A stretch of DNA of 64,000 bases, taken from Zopfochytrium polystomum (Eukaryota; Chytridiomycota; Chytridiomycetes; Chytridiales; Chytridiaceae). Below the pieces are notes generated by a model that saw only the letters and a program-made list of their open reading frames with translations, did no database searches and was not told where the DNA came from. The stretch's first letter is position 1. Every line of letters starts with the position of its first letter. The translations under genes and the position numbers were made by a program. The DNA lies in NCBI GenBank assembly GCA_025765615.1, contig JAIVFJ010000007.1, forward strand, positions 1 to 64,000, in the 5' to 3' direction. Below are positions 44,145 to 55,214 of the stretch, one piece after another.

Positions 44145-46506
44145 ATGCGTGGAAGGTGGAAAGCCAAGCCGCGGTCCCCAGTCGGTGGCGACGACGGAGC
44201 GGACGACTACGATGAGAGCATCCATCTGTCTGGATGCGGGTGCGCGGCGGTGGGAATGGCCGTGTCGGCTTTTGTGAACACTACCTTGCGCCGGATGCTG
44301 TCGCGGTGGATGCCGCCGTTTTCGCGCCACCGTGACTCGCCTTTCAGCGGCACAGCAACTGCCCTGTCGGTCGACTACCCAATCCGTCCAGTCCCCTTCA
44401 CCGCCGTCAGGCTCCACGATGGCTTCTGGGCCCCGCGCATTACGACAAACAGGACCGCCACCATTCCGTTTGCTTTCCGCCAGTGTATGGAATCCGATCG
44501 AATCCGTAACTTTGAGGCTGCTGCTGCTGCATTGAGAGGGACTCCGTGGACGGACTTCAAGTACACAATCTATCCATTCGACGACACGGACTTGTATAAA
44601 GTACGTCGCGCTCACCGCCCGCATTGCCCGCAACCACAGTTTCGTTTAGTTTTCCTAAAAATACACAAAAAAAATTTAAAAAAAAACAGGTAATTGAGGG
44701 CTCGTCTTTCTCGCTCTCTGTTCAGCGCGATGCGAAATTGGAGTCCATTGTCGACGAAATGATTGAGAAAATCGCAGCTGCACAGGAGCCAGGTATACAT
44801 ATTAAGGCGTGCTGGGGTCGGTATTTATATTGCGCATCACAGATGGATACATTTACACTGCACGAACATTCAATCCGTCCAGCCCGCACAAATGGGCCGG
44901 GCCGGACCGTTGGTATTTCGAACGATCGAACAGTCACGAGCTGTACTGCTTTGGCCACCTATTTGAGGCCGCAGCAGCTCACTATCAAGCAACAAAGAAA
45001 AGGTCTCTCCTCAACATTGCTATGAGAGCAGTTGACCTTCTAGACAAGACTTTTGGCCCCTCCAAAAGGTCAATCTATCCCGGCCATCAGATTGTCGAGA
45101 TGGGCTTGATTCGTCTGTTCCGAATCACTGGTGACGAGCGTTGCCTCCGTCTGGCCCGGTTCTTCCTCGATTCCCGCGTCCCCGATGGATTCCCCGGTGC
45201 CGGGGAGTACAACCAATCCCACCAGCCTGTAACGCTGCAATCAAGCGCGGTGGGACACGCTGTTCGTGCGGCATATATGTACGCGGGAATGGCCGACGTG
45301 GCCGTGCTTACGGGGAATCCTTTGTACACTGCGGCGATTGACCGGATTTGGAAGGATGTCGTGTCGACAAAGCTCTACGTTACAGGTGGTATTGGAGCGC
45401 GAGATGAACTGGAGTCGTTCGGCGACGCCTACGAGCTGCCAAATGACACGGCGTACAATGAGACGTGCGCGTCCATTGCCAATGTGTTTTGGAATCACCG
45501 GCTGTTTCTGCTGCACGGACAGGCGCAGTACGCAGACGTCATGGAATGTACTTTGTACAATGCGCTTCTGGCCGGAGTTTCTCTGGATGGACTTGGCTTC
45601 TTCTATCCAAACCCGCTGGAGAGTTTTGGCGGATACGCTAGATCCCCGTGGTTCGGCTGTGCGTGCTGTCCAGGGAACATGACACGCTTTCTCGCATCTG
45701 TGTCTGGGTACCAGTATGCCGTCCGGGACTCAACAATTTTTGTAAACTTGTACGCGTCTGGGACGGCGACCATTCAGCTGGACGATGATGACGGGACGAA
45801 CGTCGTCATCCAGCAGGAGACGCAATACCCATGGGACGGGACTGTACTTCTTACTGTGTCTGGGCTTCCCCGCGATCATGTTGAGTTTGAGCTGTGCCTC
45901 CGATTTCCCCGTTGGGGTCTTCGCGACTTGGACAACGTGCCCGCCTTTCCAGGCGGTCTCTACAGTTTTACGCAAAGTCTGAACGGCGATGTCGCACAAG
46001 GCGAGTGGCCTACCGCGACCGTCCTCGTTGATGGTGTCCCTCAGTACAGAGACGCTTCCTCGGCATTCGACGGCTATTTATCCCTTCGATGGCGGTGGGT
46101 GAATGGCACTCAAGTCGCGCTCAGCATTCCCATGCCCATATGGAGGATCATTTCGTCGCCGCAGGTCGTCAGGAACGCAGGCCGTGTAGCACTTCAGCGT
46201 GGACCTTTAGTGTACTGCGTCGAGTCTGTGGATAACGCAGGAATAGACGTGCACACAGCGGTTGTACCGCGCGCGGCGTCGATTGAAGCACGGTGGGAGC
46301 CGGAGCTGCTGGGAGGCGTCATGACGCTGCGGGTTCCGATCGAGAATGAGGATGCCCCACCACAGTGTGAACGAGACAGTGCTTATGGTGATGGGGGAGT
46401 GGACTCTAGCCGAGCGGGTGGGGTAATTGTGGCTATACCCTACTATGCGTGGGGCAACCGAGGGGATTCGCACATGAACGTGTGGTTGAGGGACGGCGGG
46501 GAATGA
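44145..46506 (+). CDS. GH127 beta-L-arabinofuranosidase-like enzyme
   Basis: Exons 44145-44600, 44691-44792 and 44843-46506. The N-terminus after a poorly defined start reads VDYPIRPVPFTAVRLHDGFW, typical of the DUF1680/GH127 opening. The substrate-binding barrel includes GHLFEAAAAHYQATKKRSLL, GHQIVEMGLIRLFRITGDER, GEYNQSHQPV and KLYVTGGIGA. The zinc/Cys catalytic set is visible: YNETCASIANVFW (Glu and first Cys) and WFGCACCPGNMTRFL (the Cys pair containing the nucleophile). Beta-rich domains follow (TVLLTVSGLPRDHVEFELCL; VALQRGPLVYCVES) to TGA at 46504-46506. GH127 enzymes release beta-linked L-arabinofuranose, in line with plant-wall use next to the GH7-like gene. Residue 44145 is an open choice of start; ATG 44257 is an alternative. 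No clear secretion signal. Confidence 0.9.
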
Positions 46507-47019
46507 GGAAAGAGTGTTCTTCGATTTGCTCGAGTCCAATACAAGTTGTTTTTTAGTACACTTTGTGGAGGACATCCTGCTCTGAATCTTCATGCGGTTG
46601 ATGAAAGTCAACACACAATGCAGTGCGCGTCGTTCGACCTCAATCCGACCAAGGGCACACGGGTAATGCTCGCGCCCGTTCTATGAAGCGTATTTCGCGA
46701 TGTTTGTCCTCCTGACAGAGGCATGGTGCAACTTCTCAGGCAATCAACGGGTGCGTCACGCCCGTTGGACATTTCCATTTTCTTCCGCCTCCCCAACCTC
46801 CGCGGGACGCAGCAGCTCTCCATTGAGTGCAGAGACGTGTTTCACACATTCATAAATTTCCCCTTCTCCTTGATCGCGCCACGTCACCTCGTCCTTCGCC
46901 CTGCCTTCTTCTTCTTCGTCACTGCCAATACCGCCCGGTCCTTCCCTCCCCGCACTACCTCAAGAAACTCAGGGCCACTTCGTTTTGTGACCGTTTGTGA
47001 CCTTACCTGGACCTCTACC
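46507..47019. other. Intergenic, nothing recognised
   Basis: Short overlapping frames only; no motif, repeat or RNA gene recognised. Confidence 0.4.
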
Positions 47020-47310
47020 TGAAGTCCCCCGAATGAGACGCTTTCCACTCAGACATTGCGGGTTGGCGTTATCTGAAATCTTGTGTTCAATTGTAGAGTT
47101 CAACGACTTTCATTCCCGCCATTTCTCCACAAGCGAGCGGCGTTCTCTACAACTCGACGCCGCGCAAAGGTGGGGCGTGGTCCTCAACGAGACAGCGAAA
47201 TGCATGTTAAGCTGCTTCAAAGGCGCTGAAATATTCGTCTGGCATACTTGTCGTAGTTTGCTGGCACTCTCGTCAAACTCCGCGTTCAGTAGGAGCGTAG
47301 TCGACGAGGA
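47020..47310. repeat. Left direct repeat flanking arm B
   Basis: Aligns in the same orientation with about 54460-54815. Shared blocks include actcaga-attgc, tctgaaatc, cattcc, aactcgacgc, gcgcaa, tcctcaac, agacag, aaatgcatgtt, gcgctgaaa, attcgt and cgtagtttgctggcactctc. Identity is moderate, and the right copy contains an extra internal duplication. Confidence 0.7.
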
Positions 47311-47436
47311 ATATAAACAAATCTCCTCCAGAGCCCATACTTCCGACCGAGCATTTACAAAAAGCTCAAGCTCAAAGCTCTTGGATTTAGGTCGCCGTAG
47401 CGCTCTCCTCTAGCGTCATTCGATAGAACGCCTGGA

Positions 47437-47545
47437 GAGGATCGAGGCAGCAGAACAGGCTGAGACCCGCGAGAAACAACAGCGCTGCTTGGAAGAGTTC
47501 CAACGGCGAAAAGCAGAGCCTGATGGACTTGCCATGAAAGTCGCT
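47437..47545 (+). pseudogene. 3' fragment of the SARAH-like gene
   Basis: Plus-strand reading gives RLERIEAAEQAE then EEFQRRKAE, matching the last ~35 codons of the small gene at 8508-8819. The first exon and the start of the second exon are absent, so the duplication endpoint lies inside this gene. Confidence 0.8.
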
Positions 47546-47631
47546 TCCTCTGTTTGTTTGAGGCACATCATATTGTAATAGAACATAGCCGCTTCCATCT
47601 TTACACGATCGTACATCAGAGACCCTTGACC

Positions 47632-48308
47632 TTACATTGGACCCACTCCTCCCGCGTCATTCGATAGAGCACCTTCCAAGTCCTTGTCCTCGAACGAAAA
47701 TCTCGCCATTCCGACCTCTCGGAACCCCACCGCACCAGCCACCCGACGGCTTCCAATGTTGTCAACAGCGCACCACAGCTCAAGATGAGCGAGCTCCTCG
47801 ACCTGACCAAAAACAGCATCTCGCACACAGCGGGCCGCTTCCGTTGCATAACCGCAACCTGTGCAGTCTGATCGGATCCAGTAGCCCAGATGCCATGCTC
47901 CGCCGTCATCTTTGCGCTCACTGTCGGCAGGACCCGGCCGGCGCCACCGAACGCTGGCCCCTCCAACGACTAATCCGGACGCGGTTTCCACAACGACCAG
48001 CTGCACGTCCGTGCCCTTCTCGCAAGCCGCGCGGCGATCGGCGAGGACTGCTGCGTGGACGTCGTCCGGGTACTGGTGCGTCGCGGACCCACGGCACAAA
48101 GGGGATGGTGGCGCGGAGGGCCGGCAGCGAGACCAGGATCGCAGCCGTGAGGCGCGGGGCGTCGCCGGTGATAGGATTCGGGTCCGGAAAGCGGAGTGTC
48201 AGGCGCGGGGTGGACAGCGCGTTGGTGGTGAGGGCAATCAGTGGGGACGGCAGCAGTGGACGAGGGCAAGTCGGCAAGCAGATCTGCCTGCTGCTCCGAC
48301 GCGCTCAT
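47632..48308 (-). pseudogene. GNAT acetyltransferase, copy B (frameshifted)
   Basis: ATG 48308 (MSASEQQADLLADLP) then a one-base insertion at about 48258 shifts the frame. Further insertions lie near 48070 (before YPDDVHAA) and near 47672 (in the DKDLE region). Between them the family blocks (CTGCGYATEA, LELWCAVDNIGSRR) are unchanged from copy A. Clearly a pseudogene. Confidence 0.85.
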
Positions 48309-48488
48309 GTTTCCTTTCTTTTTTTTTCGATGTCAGCTGAAATGCACAAACGACATCCACGCAGCAAGGTGTCGACGGATACGCCAAATTAACAACCAGG
48401 TTCATTAACAAGTCTGCCGAGACCATTGCGATTACGTTGATACGGGTTTAGTTGCACATTGTTCATGAAGTGTTGACAAACGCCTCTC

Positions 48489-51400
48489 ATGATAGAGTAC
48501 CTTCCCCAGCACGTTCTAATAAAAGTCTGCACGAAATCTGCCGCGCATATTCAGCTCCCTTTCGCTGAGCATGATCCTCACGGAATCGCAGCAGTCATTG
48601 ACATATCTGGTAAGCTCGTTGCAAAGCCGTGCTCCTGAACTTACAGCCCCCGTGTGCGACCAAAGGCTTTACACTGTTGACGACGCGACTTTTTCGCGAA
48701 CACGGAAGTGATGGCGCTGCCGAGCTGGTGGACGCCATCAACAGCCCTTTCGACAGGATTATTGAGCGCGTCTACAGAAGATCCGGCTCAATCGTGAAGT
48801 TCGCCGGCGACTCGGCTGTCGTGTGCTGGTATGACAATCAATTCCGCGGACTGCTCCCTGAAATCACGAGTTATTTACGTACCATCTGATCAATCAAAGG
48901 TCAGAGCCTTCTTGCAGCAGTTCACGACAGCAAGAGCTCCTGGTGGAGTCCTTTGTATGCTGCCTTGAGCTTCTCCGACTATTTAAGGAGGGGCTATCAA
49001 TTGATTTTGAAGACAATGACGGTGGAGCTACAGTCGGCATCCACGTGGGAATCGGTTACGGTTGCGTCAGCCACAGTCCACTTGGGGCAGAACGAGACGG
49101 TGCTGACTGGAAGATATCCAGCGGCGCGAGTATTTGATCGCCGGTGCTGCTGTTGTTGAGGCAGCAACTATGCTGGATTTGGGGCACCGTGGTCAACTGG
49201 CCATGTCCAAGGAATATGTGGATGCCATAAACAGGACTTTTCGTCAATATTTAGCCTCAGGACTTTTGCAGCAACGCCTAAGACTCGGAGGAGAAGAGCA
49301 AATGGATGTTGTATTGAATGACATCGACATTGCTGATTCGTTTCTTGAGAAGTTGAACGGCCTCGCTTCCAGCCACCAGCACCAGCACTGAGAGAGCGAC
49401 AGGCCAGTTTCCAGAGAACGAACTTGATCGCGTTCGCGGAATGCGATACATTGAGTCATCGGTGGTGCAGTACTTGATCAAAGAAGGATTTGCGGACGAA
49501 GCACAGGAGGTCTATTCTCTTTCACGAGTTCCACGACGCGCTTCACGATTGTCGTCGCCAAGCCCCATGAAGCATTTGACAGACAATTACAGCGACCTTC
49601 GTTGCGTTGCCGTTGCATTCTTTCGGTTTCCAGGAGTTTTCAACTGTTCTGTCAATCCCGAGTCCATCAACGTCGCACAATCCGTCGCCCAAGCAGTCAT
49701 CGCATGCGTTGACAAGCACGAAGGAAGCCTTCGGCAAGTCAACTTTGACGACAAAGCCTTCACAGCGCTGGCTGTCTGGGGTCTTCGTGGCTCAGCACAC
49801 CAACGGTCGGAGTCTCTGTACGCTTTGCAAGGCTGCCTGGATTTCGCAGAAAGCGTCCGTCAGATGGAAGAAGCATCATCTAAAATGCACCAGCAGCTTC
49901 AAGGTGCAACCATTGGTGTTGCGACTGGAACAGTGTATGCAGGGCTGATTGGAAACGACACTCGCAAGGATGGAACTGTGATGGGAACAACGGTGAACCT
50001 TGCCGCACGGTTGATGTGCATGGATGGCGAAACATTTTTTGGCAAAGATGTGCACAGCTCTATTTCTTTGTATTGTGATGATAGCACTTTTCAAGCGTGC
50101 AAGAATCAATATGAGTTCCACAAATCACCAGCTCATATGTCTCTGAGAGGTTATTCCAATTCATTTTCATCGCCACGTTTTTCTCACTGATTTCGCAGGC
50201 TTTGACCGACCGCTGCCTGTGTACAAGCTTGTCAAAGAAAAGGACAAGAGCTTGGAAAAGGCTTTTGTCCCTGACCGTGAGCTTGTAGGACGAGCGACCG
50301 AAATGCAGCTCATAAATGAGGTCGTTCGGGAGTGGAACCAAGGCGCTCCAAATCAAAGAATATTTATTTTGGCAAGGTCGGGATACGGAAAGTCAGCAAT
50401 TGCCCACCACGCTTTCAGGCAGTTTGAAGAGTCCTCACGATGCATATTGTGGTTAGTGAACATTGTCTCTTTCTTTGATAAGCACTTCGAAGCAAGCCTG
50501 TGGCAAGCTGGAGTTATATTCATTCTGATGGTGATAACCAGCTCCTCCGTTGCCCATGAAATGAAGCAGAAAACCTCATTCGCATTTCTTGGCCTTATTC
50601 TTCGAGCTCTGAGTGCTCGGCTTATTTCTGCTGGCCTGAAACCCAGCGATTTTGCAGCTGGGAACATTCGCACAGCTATACAAATAAGTTCTAGTCATTC
50701 ACTTTCACTGCTGCGTCATCGTGGAAACTCCACTCAGTTTGACCGGTGTTCCAGTTTTCTCTTTGACATGGTTTCACAAATCGAAAGTGGAGGCTTGGGC
50801 GTTTTAGGAATGGTCCCTGGATTACAACTGCCAAAAGAAACATACCCTTCAACTGGGGACACAGCTGCCTGCGCTTGCATCTATTATTGCGAGAATACTG
50901 GACTCCGTGGCTAAGTTAGGCTTGAGTGTTATCATTGCTTGCGACGACGGGCAGGTAATCCAGCTTCTCGAGAGAAATACTAACTCTTGTAAAACAAGTG
51001 GATAGACAAAGAATCGCTTAGAGTTATTCCGATGATTATGAAGCTTTGCCCACAAGTATTATTCATCATACTTGGACGAAAGCGAGAAGTACGTGATAAA
51101 AACTGCCACAACACAAACATTAACTGCAACTCAAGGAGTGGTTGCACCACGAGTTGTTTGATGTCATCAAAGACCAATGCACTCACACTATTGAGTTGGG
51201 ACCATTGAAAACGCAGGCAGTTCGCGCTTACATAAGTCAGTCTATTGCTGTCAGCGACGAGCTGATGCAGGAGATTATTGAAAGGTCAAACGGAATTCCC
51301 ATCGCATTGCACGTTATTTTAGCGACAGTGAAAACGCAAATCAACCTCCCAATGGCCAAATCGGGATTGCCGAGGGAACAAACCGAATCTGAAATCGGTG

Positions 51401-53169
51401 GTGCAGTATCTGCACAGTAAGTGCTTTTCTTGTGGGAAATATTCTTTTCTGATTGACACGATTTGCAACGAAAGGTTGGATTCGCTTCCTGAGCAGTTAC
51501 GTCAAATCATATCAGTAGCTGCTATAATCGGCCAGTACTTTAGTCTTCAGACTTTGTCAGAGCTACTCAATGCTCTCAAGGCATCAGAAGGGGAGGATTT
51601 GTCCGTGGGTTCGATAAAGAGAATGCTGGAGGCCGCCGACCGCTTTGGCTTTGTCGAGGTCAACCCAACAGATGCCGATTCTTGCGCCTTTTGCCACTTT
51701 CTTATCTATCGCAGCGTCATTGCGGCCCTTCTGCCGCATCAAAGGGACACAATTCGCCGCAAACTGATCACTTTGCTGATAGGGCGGCTTGACCAGGACG
51801 GCAGCGACGATCTCATGCTTCCAACCATAATCCACCATGTCATGCAGCTCAAAGAAGAGTCTCAAATGAAAGCAAAGTACTTGTACAAAGGCTTTGTTGC
51901 AGCTGCAGAGGCGTGGCATTTCGAAGAAGCCCTGAATTACAGAGTCATGCTGATCAAAATAGATGGCAATTACTTTGAGAGTCTGTCCATGACGGCAAAG
52001 ATGAGAGACCTACGACTTCAAATGGAAATCTTCTTCCAAAATGGGTAAATATCGGAAGATTATCTTTGCCAGGTGATGCTGATAAATGTGGCATTTCCCC
52101 CCTGCATGGCGTCATAGGGATACAGCACGAACAGTTTCAGCAGCTTCGCAACTCCTGCGACTCGCCGGAGCTTCATTCGCAGTTCCTGCAAAAAGTTTGC
52201 TTACTGTCATAAAGTCTACCATGCAATGTTTGAACATTTTGAGATCAATTCTCCGCGTGAATTCAGTCAAAGCGCTCAACATTTGTGCAAAGTTCCTCGC
52301 CGAATCGTTTCCACTTGCTTTTCCGAAAGGTCTATCAAGTCAACGCAGAGGAAAGATTTCAACTATTCATCCGCATGAGCAACTGGATACGTGGGCCGAT
52401 GCAGCTGAATCCGGTGAAGGTCTTATTCGGTTGGACAGCATTATAACCATTTTGGAAACGTCTGTTGCCTTATTCTACTTTGCGAAGCTCGACGGGTTGG
52501 ACTTTGTGTACCTTCAGATGGCTACTGTTTTTCTTTCATTGATTGGGATTGGAGCAGTTTCTGACGATGCATTCTGGATTTGGCGTTTCAAGCAAAGTTA
52601 CCACCGTTTGGGAATCATGCTGTTTGGCTTTGGGTTAAAGTCACAAAGTGAAAGATGCTTTCAAGCAGCAGAGGCGTTTCTTGCTGAGGGGGTGACTCCA
52701 CGAGAATTGGAGTGCAAAGCAGACTGCAAGGCAATAGAGGCAGTGATGTCTTTTTTTCGAAAGAACACTGTAGATTTCGACGACGTGGTCCTCCTCTGCG
52801 AAAGCGTGGCCTGCCAGAGAGCAGCCGGAAATGAGTTTCAGGAAATGGCGAAAACTCACTGGTTTACGCTCCTGTGGTTCCTTTTAACGTTAGGCATGAT
52901 GTTTTTTTTGTTCATGCCACTCCGCAAAGTTAATTATTGAAATTTGCTCCAGGCTGGGAAAATTTCAGCCCGAAACGAAGGAGGACGGAAGGTTTGTCCT
53001 TGGCGAGGTTTACGAGAGAGCCCAAAAGTTCTGCGTCGATCGCAAGTTCGTTCTCCACCTTCGAAGCTGCTTTGCACTGCAGAACGCCTTTCGGACTGAC
53101 TTTTCCGAGGCAGAATCAGTTATTGCCTTGCTTGCCAAGAACGAGACTGCTTGCGCCGTAGGTTCATGA
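48489..53169 (+). pseudogene. Soluble adenylyl-cyclase-like gene, copy B (frameshifted)
   Basis: ATG 48489 and the first exon are intact, with the same intron before GFTLLTT. Lesions relative to copy A: a lost A near 48859-48862, an extra G near 49075, an extra A at 49120, an extra C near 49373 (together restoring frame), an extra T at about 50870 just before the Walker B exon, and a longer T run near 52901-52908. Splice sites are conserved: 50150-50198, 50955-50998 and 51089-51135 match copy A introns. The cyclase C2 and P-loop (ARSGYGKSA) segments are still open, so decay is recent. At one site (about 48995) copy B keeps the ancestral frame that copy A has lost. Confidence 0.85.
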
Positions 53170-53503
53170 CCCTTTTGAGCGATCACATTTCACCACCAAC
53201 CCCACTCCAGTTGGATAAGCTTCAGAGGAAATCTCATCATTTTGTTGTTCTCAAAAATCCTCCTTCCAGAGCCTGGGACTCGAAGCTCTTAACCGCTTAA
53301 ATCGGCACTATATTTCTCTTAACTTCATTTGCTGTTCCATTCTCCTCATTGAACGCCGACTAGCGCTGTTCGACAGCCTCAATGGATTCTTTGCTCTCAC
53401 ATCGGAACTTTGTACTGGCTTGGATACAGTGCCAGTCCAGTTTGTAAGGGGAAGAAGTGGTAGCAAAACAGACGAGTTGATTAATCTTTGCTATTCTTAG
53501 GGG

Positions 53504-53957
53504 TTGGGCATTCCCTTTACGTGCATTATAGTTGCCATTCTGCTGCTCGGCATGGGGCTCTCCCTTCAGGAGGCCGGCACTCTGGATATGAGCCACCAAC
53601 GTCGAACCGCTGAGTGCGCCCGCGAAATCATACGCTCCATGCGAAGGCAAGCACGGCGGTCTGGTGCGAAAACCGTTTGTCAAGCTGTGCGTCGCAACGC
53701 TGGGAGCCGTTGTGGACATGGTTTTTGACGGAAACGTTAACGGGGCATTGAGGAAGTTACGGAAATTTGTGAAGAGGCCGGACAGGAGGCTGCCGACGCA
53801 TGTTGTTCTCATGCTTGAGGCGCGGTTGATCCGGCTGCGACGCCTTTGCGAAGGAGCAGATGGTGTTGCAGGCCCGGCACGCAATCTGTTGGAGTCTTTT
53901 CGGGGCTATGATAATCGTTGCGACCCTGACTTAGTAAAGGAGCTCTGTTGTTGCTAG
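53504..53957 (+). pseudogene. Copy B of the 150-aa tail ORF (frameshifted)
   Basis: Same sequence as 2100-2552 (minus), but the first codon is TTG instead of ATG and one extra G at about 53668 splits the frame after RRSGAK. The second half (KPFVKLCVATLGAVVDM onward) continues in the other frame to TAG 53955-53957. Confidence 0.75.
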
Positions 53958-54459
53958 ATTTTCAACACGTTCCTCGAAAGAGCCCTTGAAATGGTTCGTG
54001 TGGATGCAGTCCGGCGCTTGCCTTTCTCCCATTGCTTTCCCTGCTCACTCGTTGCCACGCAACGCAAGACACATTTCGTCTCCTCGCATCATTCTCAGCT
54101 CTCAACAACGGAACAGTGTTGAACAAGAGTGACCAAGCCCGAAAAAAATAAAAATAAATAAATAAAATTTAAAAATAGCAAACAATAGGCCATTGCTGAC
54201 AACACCATGCGTTCCAGTTCTATAGCCAAACGGCGTTGTCTCTTCGCCCTTTCAATCTGCTTCAATCTGTCAATAACTTAGGGGAAGCACGAGACCGCGA
54301 TCAGGTCCTATCGACTAACACCTCTGTTCCAACGTCCCAGTCCACGGACAAGGACGTTTCTGCCGCTTGAGTTACGAGGATTTGGCGATAAGTGCGTCTT
54401 CACATGAATGTTACTCTGCTTCCGCTAATGGACTTACTTCGTTTCGCGACCTTCCATCG

Positions 54460-54815
54460 ACTTCCACCAGAAGTTCACGAACCAGCACTGTGACTCAGAT
54501 ATTGCTGGTCGCGAGTCTGAAATCCTGTTTCCAATTTTTAACTTCATCGAGTTTTTCATTCCGGCCGTTTCTCCATATCCGAGCAGCGTTCTCGTTGACC
54601 GACGTCGCCCCCGTTTCTCCTCAAGCGGCATTCTCTATAACTCGACGCTGCGCAAGGTGGGCGTGATCCTCAACCAGACAGTCAAATGCATGTTCTACCG
54701 CTTTAATTAAAAAGCGCTGAAACATTCGTATGACATACTTTATCGTAGTTTGCTGGCACTCTCAGCAAACACCTCGTTCAGTAGTAACATAGTCGCTGCT
54801 CGAAGAGGAGCAGGC
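54460..54815. repeat. Right direct repeat flanking arm B
   Basis: Partner of 47020-47310, same orientation (see that entry). It contains a partial internal duplication (two cgtttctcc...attctc-type blocks at about 54567 and 54613). Confidence 0.7.
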
Positions 54816-55200
54816 AGTGCAGTCTGGATTCAGCTCGCCGTTTCGCTCATACAATATTTCCTGGCATTCAGTCCGCTCCATGCAGGGTGGGGCAACTGGC
54901 AGGACAAACTTCTCTATTCGGGCTCAAAAAGAGTACGCCGTCGATGGGTGTCCCTTTGTGCGCGGTTAATCGCTTGGGCGTTCTGCAAGGGATGATATTT
55001 CAAATATCATCGCTTGCTTCTTTCGCCCATACCTGCTTTCGCGGACAATCAAAACTCAGCAGTCCGAAAACTCACCAGCTCGTCAACAGTTCTGTTTGTT
55101 CAACACAACGTATCGACGATACTTGTTGCCCGTCCCAAACAGGACTCTTCCCTTCATTTCTTCTTCTAACTGATATCTCCAACGTGCTTCAACTGCATGG
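54816..55200. other. Intergenic, nothing recognised
   Basis: Short open frames without motifs, between the right direct repeat and the 3' end of the oxidoreductase gene. Confidence 0.4.
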
Positions 55201-55214
55201 CACAGTGTGTTTAT

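Larger units (their letters stand above)
47420..54065. repeat. Arm B of the inverted duplication (decayed copy)
   Basis: Reverse-complement match to 1985-8615. The match begins inside the coding part of the SARAH-like gene, directly after gcgtcattcgatag, and fades out near 54065. Every gene in this arm carries at least one frame-breaking indel relative to arm A. Flanked by the direct repeats at 47020-47310 and 54460-54815. Confidence 0.9.
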
